This document shows, piece after piece, positions 1 to 9,960 of a stretch of 64,000 bases of DNA (position 1 is its first letter; each line of letters begins with the position of its first letter). The position numbers and the translations under genes were made by a program. The DNA is from Nannobrachium achirus. Its lineage: Eukaryota; Chordata; Actinopteri; Myctophiformes; Myctophidae. The stretch spans positions 51,034,018 to 51,098,017 of the forward strand of contig OY997651.1 of assembly GCA_963921795.1 (NCBI GenBank), read 5' to 3'. Below the pieces are notes generated by a model, which was given only the letters and a program-made list of their open reading frames with translations, had not been told where the DNA came from and searched no databases.

Positions 1-13
1 GAGCGAACACAAA

Positions 14-16
<3 letters not shown>

Positions 17-99
<83 letters not shown>

Positions 100-117
100 C
101 ACACACACACACACACC
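17..117. repeat. (AC)n microsatellite
   Basis: About 100 bp of nearly pure AC dinucleotide with one CG interruption near position 93. The run begins almost at the window edge, so its true left end lies just outside. Confidence 0.98.
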
Positions 118-970
118 CCTGTTACCCTTTGCCCGTAGCTTGATCTACCTAAGTTTATTGTATTATCAAAGCAATAAGAACAAAACGAATTGGTGATACG
201 TGCTAAGCACTGTCAGGTTTACATAAAAAAGGTGGTACTCTCACTATTAAAGTATTTTTCCTCCTGTAAATGTAATTTGCACAAGATATTTTAGAGGGGT
301 TATTTTACAGGTTCCAGTCAGTGTTTTATGTGTCTTTAACGCCGAAACATTTCACCTCTGTCTCCCATTGTCTCCCTGGCTCTCTGTGCCTCTGGTTGTG
401 GCTCACGCGGTAGGTGAAAACTCTCCACGCATTCTCTATTTCTGAATATAAATGTGACATGCTCAATAGTAATTCAGCTCTCGTTTACAGGCAGCGATAT
501 GGACTGGATACCCCCCTTGATACTTACCTTGATACTCACCTGAAAGGTCTGGAAACTAACCACTAAAAACCCACAGGAAAACGGACAGCGAGCATGCCCT
601 GTAATGGAAGAATTTACGTTAATGAAGTAACCCCTATTCTAAAGCACTTACCTGGGGCCCTACGACTAAACACCTGTAATCCTACTCTACTTACCTCTGG
701 TCCTATGCTAAGCCCTACTCTAATACTTACCAGGAGTCCTACTCTAAGTACTTATCCAAGTCCCTGCTGAGTACCCACCTGACGTCTGGCCGGCTCCGTG
801 CTTTCCCCCCAAGCCCTTTCCCAAGTACTTAACGTTGAATTGACTCTTAAGTTTGCTCTGCTGTTGTCTCTTCTTTTCGAAATAAAACAAAAGCCCTTGT
901 TTTGGCTGAACTTGCATCAACTCTGAGTGTGGTGTGGTTTTAATTCTCCACAGAACACTTAATGAAACCA
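118..970. other. No gene seen; weak degenerate minisatellite
   Basis: No ORF with recognisable similarity. Between about 630 and 790 a degenerate short motif resembling CCTACTCTAAGTACTTACC recurs several times, which looks like a decayed minisatellite. The 123-residue minus-strand reading frame at 744-1115 has no recognisable domain and runs into the SINE below, so it is not called as a gene. Confidence 0.5.
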
Positions 971-1345
971 TAGTCAGAAAAAAAAAGAAGCAACTTGGAC
1001 TCCTCATGCATAGAAGGAAGCATGAGGTCAGTCCGTTGCTCTCCCCAGGTTGGTAGAGGGAGAGTATAGCGCCCAGGGGGCAGCTCAGGGGTAGAAAACC
1101 GTAATTAGAGCACAAAAGGTTCCCGAAGGGTTCAGAGTTCGAATCTGGGCTCCCCCTGAGTTAATGTCGAAGAGTCCTTGAGAGTCAGTGAGCAGGTTAG
1201 TGCCTTTCATGGTTTCTTCCGCCATCGGTGTATGAATGAATGGGTGAATGTAATGCACAATCTATTAAAAGCGCCTTGGATAAAAGCGCTATACAAATGC
1301 GCCATTTATCTTTTGCCCAGGATTACATTAGATAACTGACACAGG
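971..1345. repeat. Dispersed segment shared with 47.3 kb (inverted)
   Basis: The stretch around 985-1070 and its continuation at 1315-1345 match, in reverse orientation, one continuous stretch at about 47,280-47,410 (shared words include CTTGGACTCCTCAT and GTTGCTCTCCCCAG). The copy here is split by the SINE at 1078-1314; the 47.3 kb copy is not. Confidence 0.75.
1078..1314 (+). mobile_element. tRNA-derived SINE with 7-bp target duplication
   Basis: The head resembles a tRNA promoter: GCAGCTCAGGGG as box A-like, and AGAGTTCGAATCTG matching the B box GGTTCGANTCC. The tail contains AAAGCGCCTTGGATAAAAGC and GCGCTATACAAATGCG, the tail type known from fish HE1/V-SINE-like elements. GCCCAGG flanks it on both sides (1071-1077 and 1315-1321), as expected of a target site duplication. 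The uninterrupted paralogous site near 47,310-47,319 (minus) confirms the ends. Confidence 0.85.
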
Positions 1346-1506
1346 GTAAAAAAAATGGGTAACAAAATCGTGGCATAAAAAATGTAGGTTAAAAAAGGTT
1401 AAAATATAATTTAGATACAATATCATTTAGACAGCTGGTTAATTTGGTTACCTGTCTCTACACCTTTCAATGTACCGGTATATGACTTTTTGATTATAGG
1501 TGTTTA

Positions 1507-1562
1507 CCTTGCTTACATTGTAAGTCCCTCTGGATAAGGGTGTCTGCTAAATGCCTAAAATA
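1507..1562 (+). mobile_element. SINE tail fragment
   Basis: The sequence around GTAAGTCCCTCTGGATAAGG followed by GTGTCTGCTAAATGCC is the well-known 3' end of many fish tRNA-derived SINEs. No head is visible upstream, so this is a 5'-truncated fragment. Confidence 0.65.
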
Positions 1563-1740
1563 CAAGCTTATTTCTACATTGTGGCTTCTTCTACTTAAGA
1601 AAAGAATCACCTTCCACGGCTGAAGAATTCTTGCTCTGTCATACGCAGATGTGATAAAAGGAACGATGTCTCACCCATCTATCATCTCTGGAATGGAACT
1701 GGCTGTTGTTTTGGGGATTTTCTTGTGTGCGTCCATGGAG

Positions 1741-1894
<154 letters not shown>

Positions 1895-2004
1895 CATTGG
1901 CTGCATCTGTACAGTCTGGCCTAGAGTCACACTTTTGCATCCACACACGCGTGCACAGAAACACACACATGCACGCACAACAGTACACAAACAGAATGTG
2001 TCTT

Positions 2005-2105
2005 TAGACACATATTCAAACACATGCAAATGGGTAAAGCGTGTTGTTACAGTTTACTTGCTACACACGTGCACATTGGCTAGCCATGCGTATTTGCACA
2101 CACAC
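2005..2105. repeat. Direct repeat unit 1 (partner at 2800-2905)
   Basis: A block of about 100 bp containing AACACATGCAAATGG, GTGTTGTTACAG and ATTGGCTAGCCATGCG recurs at 2800-2905. Both copies are followed by CA-rich and CG-rich sequence, which suggests local duplication of a microsatellite together with its flank. Confidence 0.8.
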
Positions 2106-2540
2106 ACGCGTGCGCGGCCGCGAGCACACACACACAGTGCCTGCTCCCTGCCAAAGTAAAATAGAACGTCTTTACTCATCAAAAAGCTCAAGCAGGCCCC
2201 CACTAGACTCTGTTTCTCAACACAGTACACACCAGCGGCAGGGTTAATAAAACATCTTTCTCTTTCAGACGCTCCAGAAGCCTCAGGGACCGTCTAGTCC
2301 ACACGGACATGAATGCACCCTCTCCCCCGTCCTGGCTCCCTAAACCTCCCCTAGGTTTTTACCATAGAGTAGCCTATATATAATATAGAGAGCGGACCAG
2401 CCCCACCCCCAGCTATCATTTCAATGCAAGTGCTCAGTGGCGTTTTGAAGCATGCAGAAGTAGCTGAATTCCAGTGCATTGTGGGTGAATCCAGGTGCAT
2501 TCTGGGGGAAATTGGTCTCTACCTAGAGACCAAAATGTTT

Positions 2541-2583
2541 GACGCCGAGACGTAATGACGTCACGAACGACGTCGACGTCCAT
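2541..2583. promoter_or_regulatory. CRE-like ACGTC cluster
   Basis: Contains a perfect palindromic cAMP response element TGACGTCA at 2556-2563, followed by two more ACGTC words within 20 bp. The pattern is visible in the sequence; a regulatory role is only an inference, because no gene start has been found nearby. Confidence 0.3.
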
Positions 2584-2799
2584 TGAACCCTATTGTAGAC
2601 CCCAGCGGCGCGCTCTTATGCTTGTGCATGTATGTTTCACCCCACCTGAAATTCCAACATTGGCCAGTAGGGCTGCCGCTTCAACGTTTACAAGCCGTTC
2701 TGGGGGCTTGGTTTTTACAAGTGTGGAAATTGTGCCCAGTGTTCCAATTCGACTAATACTACATTCTTTACTATTCTTTACTAAAATATCGTCTTTCAT

Positions 2800-2901
2800 T
2801 AACATTTCAAACACATGCAAATGGATAAAGTGTGTTGTTACAGACATATGTTTACTTGCTGCGCAGATGCATATTGGCTAGCCATGCGCCATGCGTATTT
2901 G

Positions 2902-2966
<65 letters not shown>

Positions 2967-3002
2967 GCGCGCGCGCCGCGCACACACACACACACACAGT
3001 GC
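2800..3002. repeat. Direct repeat unit 2 plus (CA)n
   Basis: Second copy of the 2005-2105 block, running into about 90 bp of CA repeat (2905-2998) interrupted by a short alternating CG tract (about 2965-2981), a typical Z-DNA-prone sequence. Confidence 0.85.
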
Positions 3003-3039
3003 CTGAGGAATGCTCATTGCCAACATGATCCAGACAGTC

Positions 3040-3042
<3 letters not shown>

Positions 3043-3078
<36 letters not shown>
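3043..3078. repeat. (TA)n microsatellite
   Basis: Pure TA repeat of about 36 bp that abuts the left end of the next MITE; such elements often insert at TA. Confidence 0.95.
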
Positions 3079-3082
<4 letters not shown>

Positions 3083-3230
3083 GTATTTTCCGGACTATAA
3101 GGCGCACTTAAAAGCCTTTAATTTTCTTATAGTCAGGTGCGCCTTATATATGAAAACAGTTTGAAAATAGACCATTCATTGACAGTGCGCCTTATAGTCA
3201 GGTGCGCCTTATAGTCCAGAAAATACTGTA
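3079..3230. mobile_element. Small terminal-inverted-repeat MITE
   Basis: Left end TACCGTATTTTCCGGACTAT and right end ATAGTCCAGAAAATACTGTA are inverted repeats extending about 30 bp (continuing as AAGGCGCAC and its complement). An internal GTGCGCCTTAT repeat is also present. The terminal sequence is widespread in vertebrate genomes as a short non-autonomous DNA transposon. The flanks are TA repeats, so the target duplication cannot be read. Confidence 0.85.
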
Positions 3231-3750
3231 TATATATATATAGGCCTATTCACATACAACCCCCACATGCACAAATATACTGTACGCGTATTAACACATA
3301 CGTAGTCTGGTAGGATTCACCTCGAAACACGGGCTGCAGATTGTTCTAGTGTTGTTGTTTGGTTTCTATTCTGAATGTGTTGATGGTTTGCACAGGGCTC
3401 TACATCCGGTATTGTCCCAGCTCAGATTCTGAGCCTGGGACAACTTTCTGGCCAGGAATATCATAGTTTTGGCCCAGAAGTTCTTCTCGCCCCCCTAGTG
3501 GCATTTGATATGCGGGAGCCTTCTCACATCTGGCAAAAGGCAGAAGTTTTTTTTTTTTTTTGCAGGAATCATGCCAACATAGCAACGAAAACAAGGCAGG
3601 CCTTTTAAACCAGGCGTCCCTGACACAGCTATCATAACAAACAACACCCGTTATTGTGCATGATGCCGCGCCTACCTACTACCACAGATCAGCCCTGGAC
3701 TCTCACACGTGTGATAAAACATCTTTGATCAGAGAGTGTCTTTCTTCTTT

Positions 3751-4390
3751 CTTTATACTTTATTTATTCAGGGGAGCCCATTGAGAGCAAGCTCTCTTTT
3801 TCGAGGACACCCTGATCACAGCATATGACACAGTACAAGCAATGATAATACAATAGGCAATCAAATCATGGTACATTGTTACAAATGCAAAAAACAAAAT
3901 ATATATATTAAGTGAAGCAAGAACAGACACTGTGTAGTGTGCCTTCCAAAAGCACTTTGAATGTCTCTATTGAGGCCAGCCGAACCAGTTTCAGCGAATC
4001 CTGAAGTTTGTCCCATTTATGTGGAGCATAAAACATGAAGGCAGTCTTTCCTTTCTCACTGTTCATAGGGGGGCAGGTAAATCGAATATGTGCCTGTGAA
4101 CGAGTTGATTGACCTGTGACTTTTGGCTCTAAGAGCGAGGATAGGTACACAGGTAGCTTACCGCACAAGGCCTTGTAAATATATAAAATACAGTGTTTCT
4201 CTCTTCGAACTGTGAGAGATGACCAACCCACTTTTTCATATAACAAACAATGATGGGTAAGATAACCATCTCCAGTGATAAACCGCAGGGCACTGTGGTA
4301 GACAGCGTCAAGAGGCTTCAGTGTGGAAAGTGAGGCGTGCATGTACACCACATCACCATAATCAAACACAGACATTATGACAGACTGAAC
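3751..4390 (-). mobile_element. LINE 3' fragment (reverse transcriptase C-terminus)
   Basis: On the minus strand a frame ending at 3908 reads through residues such as VFDYGDVVY, ALRFITGD, LYKALCG-like IYKALCGKL and MWD-like HKWDKLQ. This is the conserved C-terminal region of fish L2/CR1-type non-LTR retrotransposon polymerases. Below the stop lies a 3' UTR with the words GGGGAGCCCATTGAGAGC and CTCTTTTTCGAGG. The element is heavily 5' truncated, with no reverse-transcriptase catalytic core here. The frame extends past 4,390 into unrelated sequence, so the upper boundary is approximate. Confidence 0.8.
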
Positions 4391-4826
4391 AGTGTGTGTG
4401 TGTGGATACTGTATTAGATACAGCAGTGGTTCTTTTCTCAAACCCTTTTCATGTGGAAGGAAGGGCCGCCAAATTGATATGTGTTTGGCCATGGACGGTC
4501 CCTTCTGAAAATATTGTGGCACTGCCATACGAGAATATTATTTCTAGATTATTCGAAAATTGCAATTACATACAGTATATATACCAGTGAGACACCTAAG
4601 GGTGAAAAGCGACCTCGCCCTTTATCTGTCTTGGCCATCTGTCTTGGCCATACTGTACGCTAGGCCTATATGGATTCTGTTAGTGTGGTTCGCCTAACAG
4701 GGCATCATCTGGGAATACCCATATATCGTCGTTGTCGGGTGGAAACCTCGTATCTCCAAGTTTCAAATGTGTACGTTCTTTCGCAAAGTAAAGCCCCGCT
4801 TCATCATACAAGGCCGTCGCACAAAA

Positions 4827-4910
4827 GTAGTGAAAACAGCAGATCTACAAGCACACAACGCCTCGCACCGCGAGGCGTTGTGTGCTTGTAGATCGGCTGT
4901 TTTCACTAGT
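4827..4910. repeat. Hairpin element, GATCTACAAGC family, copy 1
   Basis: Near-perfect palindrome of 84 bp: the left arm has GTGAAAACAGCAGATCTACA and AGCACACAACGCCTCG, the right arm the complement, ending CTGTTTTCACTAGT. Arms of about 39 bp enclose a loop of about 5 bp. Similar arms occur at a dozen other places in the window; see findings. Confidence 0.9.
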
Positions 4911-4991
4911 TTAAATCATTTTTAAAATGATAAATGCAAAACTAAAGGTTTTCACCCGACAGCGACGATATGGACTTTTATTGTATTTGAT

Positions 4992-4993
<2 letters not shown>

Positions 4994-5040
<47 letters not shown>
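4994..5040. repeat. (TA)n microsatellite
   Basis: About 47 bp of pure TA. It is followed by a short block with a perfect CArG-type palindrome CCATATATGG at 5053-5062. Confidence 0.95.
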
Positions 5041-5042
<2 letters not shown>

Positions 5043-5542
5043 GACCAGTTACCCATATATGGAGATCCTTGTATATGGAGTTCCATGTATATAATTGCCA
5101 GACCCATGAAATGGGTAGGCCTACATAAGCAAATGTCGGTCTGTCCCTTTTCTATATAAAGGGTATATATGATGATGACATGATGATGACATGCCTACAA
5201 AAGGCATGATGTCATAAATGATGATGACAGACAGGGGGTCTGGCACAACCAGGTTGACCTGGTCTAGTTATATAAACAAAATGTGTGAAAATTGCAATGT
5301 TAGAATAGCCAACTGTATAATAAATAGGTTTAAAGTGGCTGTTCTGCTGCTGGTGTTCTCTTTGAGAATGGTTTTGTAAAGTTACGTTTCCCAACTGTGC
5401 ACCCTTTAATAAGTTCCGCATTGTTGAAACGAGTTGGAGTCATGCCCGCATCCTCGATTTAGCTGGGGACCCCCCCCCCTCAAGGACCCCTGGGGGGTCC
5501 CCATGCAAACCCCTCTTTGAGAACCACTGACATACACTACAG

Positions 5543-5866
5543 CAGGGGTTCCCAAACTTTTTTTGGCTCAGGGCAACCCTATGAATAATTGTTTCATCCG
5601 AGACACCCCTACTGTACATTATATTCATAGTTTTCACCACCAGCACCTTATATTTATGGCATATTTTAGTTATTATGTTGCAAGGAAAACGTTGAGATAA
5701 TAGCCACTTTGGTTAGAACTAACTGAAAATGACTTTGTGCAAGTTTAGAATTTTACTAAATGTTTTTTTAAGTGTCCAAATAAATTCCAAATAATAGCTC
5801 GAGGCACCCCTGGGACTGCTGTCACGGCACCCCAAGGTGCCCTGTCACCCACTTTGAAAACCCCTG
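5543..5866. mobile_element. hAT-type MITE with exact 8-bp target duplication
   Basis: Left end CAGGGGTTCCCAAACTTTTT and right end CTTTGAAAACCCCTG are the terminal inverted repeats of hAT (Charlie-like) elements. CACTACAG flanks the element at 5535-5542 and 5867-5874, an exact 8-bp duplication as hAT transposases make. There is no coding sequence (324 bp), so it is non-autonomous. Confidence 0.93.
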
Positions 5867-6112
5867 CACTACAGTACAGTATGACTGTATGACCCTTATT
5901 TGTACATTCTCAGAGTTAATCCAACGTTCTGGAAATTTACGACATGGCATCTGTTAAGAAAACACATAAACATGCGGTTTCCGCTGCTGTGCATGTTGTA
6001 CATGATCCTCACAGGCAGGCACCCGCCGTTTCCCAACTAACAGTGGTTGTAACATCGGCACTCATTCTCCTCGACATGAAACTCCTATTGTTTCACCTAC
6101 TGTATGTTGAAG

Positions 6113-6115
<3 letters not shown>

Positions 6116-6190
<75 letters not shown>
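6116..6190. repeat. (GT)n microsatellite
   Basis: Pure GT run ending directly at the LINE fragment that follows. Confidence 0.98.
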
Positions 6191-6191
<1 letters not shown>

Positions 6192-6198
6192 ACGCAAA

Positions 6199-6549
6199 GT
6201 CCTATATGGCCAATTAGCCAACACCTTGGCCAACGCAGTGCTGGTGGGCATGGGCAGAAGAAACGGTTCAAAGACCAACTGAAGACCACGCTGAAGAGAG
6301 GCCAGATCAACCCCTCTTCACTGGAGGAACTTGCTTCTTGCCGCAACCTCTGGCGCTCTCACTCCGCACTGGCAGTGGATCGAGCGCATAGAAAGTAAGC
6401 GCACACAACACCGTGCAGCAAAGCGTGAAAAGAGACATGCCCGCAAAGCCACCCCTGCTCCCCCCAGTACTGCTTTCATGTGCCCGGTCTGCAACCGCAG
6501 CTGTGGATCCAGGATCGGATTACACAGCCACCAGAGGACTCACAAATAG
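6199..6549 (+). mobile_element. Decayed LINE 3' end with C2H2 zinc finger
   Basis: Across different frames one reads fragments typical of the C-terminus of an endonuclease-reverse transcriptase polyprotein: KKRFKDQLKTTLKRGQINP, then LWRSHSA, then a clear zinc finger CPVCNRSCGSRIGLHSHQRTH (C-x2-C...H-x3-H) ending in a stop at 6547-6549. Frame changes between these pieces show it is broken. It sits between two (GT)n tracts. Confidence 0.75.
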
Positions 6550-6588
6550 GAGAAGATGGTCATCATCGGACACGATGGACAACCACAA

Positions 6589-6591
<3 letters not shown>

Positions 6592-6670
<79 letters not shown>
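6592..6670. repeat. (GT)n microsatellite
   Basis: Pure GT of about 79 bp, immediately 3' of the zinc-finger LINE end. Confidence 0.98.
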
Positions 6671-6671
<1 letters not shown>

Positions 6672-6689
6672 ACAGGTTTTTATTACTTT

Positions 6690-6880
6690 GTGGGGACCAA
6701 ATGTCCTCACAAGTAATGAAGAATTGGAGAAATAGACATTGTGGGGACCAAATAGTAGGTCCCCACAACGGTTAGGGTTAGGTTTAGGGTTAGGGTTAGG
6801 GTTAGGGTTAGGGTTAGGGATAGAGGTTAGGGTAAGGCCACAGGAAATGAATGGAAGTCTATGTAATGTCCCCACAACCT
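6690..6880. repeat. GTGGGGACC repeat with interstitial telomere-like tract
   Basis: TGTGGGGACCAAAT occurs twice and its complement GTCCCCACAAC twice, flanking about eight TTAGGG-type hexamers at 6771-6829. The hexamers match the vertebrate telomere unit with a few variants (GGTTTAGGG). The inverted GTGGGGAC/GTCCCCAC words make the block partly palindromic. Confidence 0.85.
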
Positions 6881-6888
6881 ATTTAAAC

Positions 6889-7046
<158 letters not shown>

Positions 7047-7057
7047 AGGGGGGGGGG

Positions 7058-7512
7058 CTTTTATTTTTTTGTTATTAGATGCCTTGATGTCATAATTCGA
7101 CCTGTAGGCCTATTAACCTGCTGTAGGATAGGGAATATGTCTTATCCAATTAATGTACATTTTGTCAGTCAGTCTGCCTCAGTGGGTTGAGTAATTGATC
7201 TGAACTTGCACACAGGGGCATTGACCATTAGCATATGCAGACAGCCACAAAGCTACTTTTTCACTTTTCCAAAGGATTTAGGCTAGTTAATACAATGTTT
7301 TGCGTTCTGACTTTTATGAGTGAGTGGATATCATTTCCAATAGCATCAGCGTGCAGCAAAGCTGGAATCCACACTGTGTTATTAACACACATACAGTGTG
7401 CCATGGCATTGGTCAGAAAGCTCATTTGTCAGAATCTAGTGATGTTAACCTGGTGAAAAATACTATGCCTAAACCTAACCCTAACCCTAACCTCAGTAAA
7501 AATTAAGGGGCC
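7058..7512. other. No gene seen
   Basis: No recognisable element apart from a short CCCTAA-type telomere-like stretch at about 7472-7496. Confidence 0.5.
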
Positions 7513-7852
7513 TTAAAGGAGTAGTTCACCCCCAAAATGACTTTTTTTCTATTGATTAGTCATGCCATGGAGAGTAGAGTTCAATAATATTTTTTGTTTT
7601 TTGTCACATTCCTAAGACAAAAATTTTATTCAAGTAAATTTACCCCCATTGATTCCGGATGGTGACCCGTTTCGAAACGGGTCACCATCCGGAATGAATG
7701 GGGGTAAATTTATTGTAATTTATTGTAAATATTATATCACATTTTTGTCTTAGGAATGCGACAAAAAACAAAAACAAATATTGAACTCTAGTCTCCATGG
7801 CATGACTAATCAATAGAAAAAAATTCATTTTGGAGGTGAACTACTCCTTTAA
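7513..7852. mobile_element. Foldback TTAA MITE
   Basis: Starts TTAAAGGAGTAGTTCACC and ends with GGTGAACTACTCCTTTAA. The whole 340 bp is one long inverted repeat whose centre (about 7655-7701) is a perfect palindrome around CCCGTTTCGAAACGGG. TTAA borders suggest piggyBac-type transposition. A half copy lies at 27,136-27,275. Confidence 0.9.
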
Positions 7853-8154
7853 GGGGAGCAAATGCTAATTTCGTGCAAATTTGTCTTAAAGCGCCAAATT
7901 TTGCACATATGTAGCCCAGGGCATGCTCTAATGATTTAGCTAGGGCGCCCAAGTTTGCGACCTTCGGGGTCGCCACAGCGGCCAATTCAAGTTGGAGAGT
8001 TGGGCTCCCATCGACTTTCTATACAGGAGGAAAATACAAAGAAAGAAAATGTAAGTAGGATGTGAGGGGTTTGTCATGATGCTGAATCCATTGCAAGCAT
8101 TTGTTTTGCACAAAAAACATTCCTTGGGCTACAAATGGCATTTGCTCCCCTTAA
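7849..8154. mobile_element. Second TTAA MITE, GGGGAGCAAATGC family
   Basis: Begins TTAAGGGGAGCAAATGC and ends GCATTTGCTCCCCTTAA. It shares the TTAA at 7849-7852 with the preceding foldback MITE. The interior contains GATTTAGCTAGGGCGCCC and TCGACTTTCTATACAGGAGG, both found again in copies at 13,505-13,793 and 59,847-60,020. The sequence just outside the right TTAA (CGCCCCACACTATCTGCC) is also shared with the 13.5 kb copy, so the original element may be longer than the TTAA-to-TTAA interval. Confidence 0.8.
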
Positions 8155-8194
8155 CGCCCCACACTATCTGCCAAGTCACGCTCCACCCTGCTAG

Positions 8195-9434
8195 AAAATA
8201 AGTAATTTCTTTGGGTGAACTCTCATGTCATACTAAATATTGAGCTCTGCTCTTCTGCCAGAATGTTCAAGATTACTAGATGCAGATTTTCAGTGGTTCA
8301 ATCCTACCAGTACCTACGGTATCTCCACCAAGTGGATTTGAACATCATAAGTAGACTGACAGTTTAGTTAATTTATAGCCGTCCTTCACCTTTACCATGT
8401 CAACCCTACATACTTAGTTAGCCGATCTACAACCTCTGTCTACTCTGTTGTGATGCATTGTGAGACATGACCTTTGACACAATCTATTTCTCAATAGAAG
8501 AGCATGTGGACAAAACAAAACCACCCCAGTTGTATATGTTACATAATATTGTATTAACATACTCTACCAGCTATCTAACCAAGATATGACTGATTACTAT
8601 AACTCCACCGTGTTTTCATGCAGCTACTTGTGGTGGGTATGTACGGTATGCACTGAAGAACATGATGTGGAGAAAGCAACTGTTTATCATCCACCCCACC
8701 AACAACAGGCATGTTCCCTGAGACGAGGGAGGGACTCGTCATTACTGCCTGAGACTGCTGTGCTCAGAGCTCCACACACGCTCACCACAACACTGGCATG
8801 GTGCCCAATGAAACCTAAAGAGGAAACACTGCTATGAGGAAACACTCCTGACCTACACACCATCCTAAACTTATCTACACTAACCCTTGGTTCCTATAGC
8901 TACCTCCCTGCATTGGCAGAACTGGAGACAAAGCAAATCTCCACCACAAAAAAATAAAATTAGCCAACTACTTAGCTACACTAGCCTAACAATTTCCAAA
9001 AATACACTAAATAATGCAATATGCTTTGCTATCTGTGTACGTCTCCAACAGTCAATTAAGCACTAAAACAAAACCTGGCACAAAAACAAGGATATTGAAC
9101 AAAATGTAATCATTGAGTTGTCTCAATGATTAGACAAACCAAACAACAATGCCCATACATTGTCAAATCAAATGCTTACTGCAATTTAGAGAATGGGAAT
9201 TATGAATATGCATTCATAAGAAATTGGGGTAACCTTGCTCAAAGTAGGCTACAGACCAGCATAAAAGAAAAGAAAAAAAGGATACCCGTATAAACTTCAC
9301 AATTTATTATAAATATAATTGCTGCCTTTAAATAAAATGGGGAAAAAAGTCTGATTTAGTTACACTTGACTGGAGATACAATAACTATTGAAAGCTGTCT
9401 AAAAGTATATCTGTGCTTGTAGCGTGTTCTAGCA

Positions 9435-9528
<94 letters not shown>

Positions 9529-9650
9529 CCTTGCTCCTGTCACAGTAAATTATTCGTCCCTTCTTCACTCACACATTTCTATCTGTAACACAATAAAACA
9601 TACAAAATATGTGACATATTAGAATGATGGAAATTCAAATTTCACTGTAA
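8195..9650. repeat. Segmental duplication, copy A
   Basis: Shares long stretches with 17,946-19,780 (copy B) and partly with 20,275-21,550 (copy C): GTGATGCATTGTGAGACATG, CTCCACCGTGTTTTCATGCA, AATGAAACCTAAAGAGGAAA, CCTTGGTTCCTATAGCTACC and TGTCAAATCAAATGCTTACT all recur in order. Copies A and B both contain a (GT)n tract after GTTCTAGCAC. No conserved reading frame is evident across copies, so I do not call a gene. Confidence 0.85.
9436..9527. repeat. (GT)n microsatellite
   Basis: About 92 bp of pure GT inside duplication copy A. Confidence 0.98.
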
Positions 9651-9674
9651 CTTTAACATAACGGCTCAACGTGT

Positions 9675-9915
9675 ACTAGAGTTCTCAGATTCTGCCCAAA
9701 CCCAACCCTACCCGACATTTTCGGGCTGGTATGGCCTAAAATCTTTGCTACTGTAACTAGTCGGGCCGGGCCGGGCCTCGGGCTCAATGAAAAAAGAAAA
9801 TATTGTTTTAATTATTTTATTACTTTAAATTCTTCATGAACTCAACCCCACTCAACCCTACCCGACCGACCCAATGTTTTTGGGCCGGGTAAGGCCTTTA
9901 AATGTATGCTAATTA
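9675..9915. mobile_element. CGGGCC-rich MITE-like repeat
   Basis: Left part has GAGTTCTCAGATTCTGCCC, ACCCTACCCGAC and TCGGGCCGGGCCGGGC; the right part repeats ACCCTACCCGACC and ends near GGGCCGGGTAAGG. A partial relative occurs at 36,475-36,600 (GGGCCGGGCCTTAATTTTGA and GTTGAGAACTCTAG). Class not determined. Confidence 0.5.
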
Positions 9916-9960
9916 CTTATAACTGAGACGGCCCAGTTATGGCCCTGTTAGGGCCGCGCC

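Noticed and set aside
744..1115. 123-residue minus-strand ORF
   Set aside because: Overlaps a SINE and dispersed repeat, no domain, no conservation in the paralogous copy at 47.3 kb.
6331..6549. Host C2H2 zinc-finger gene
   Set aside because: A single finger at the very C-terminus following KKRFKD and LWRS segments is the end of a LINE polyprotein, with frameshifts.
6771..6829. True chromosome end
   Set aside because: Short, imperfect TTAGGG tract embedded in other repeats with ordinary sequence on both sides; interstitial.
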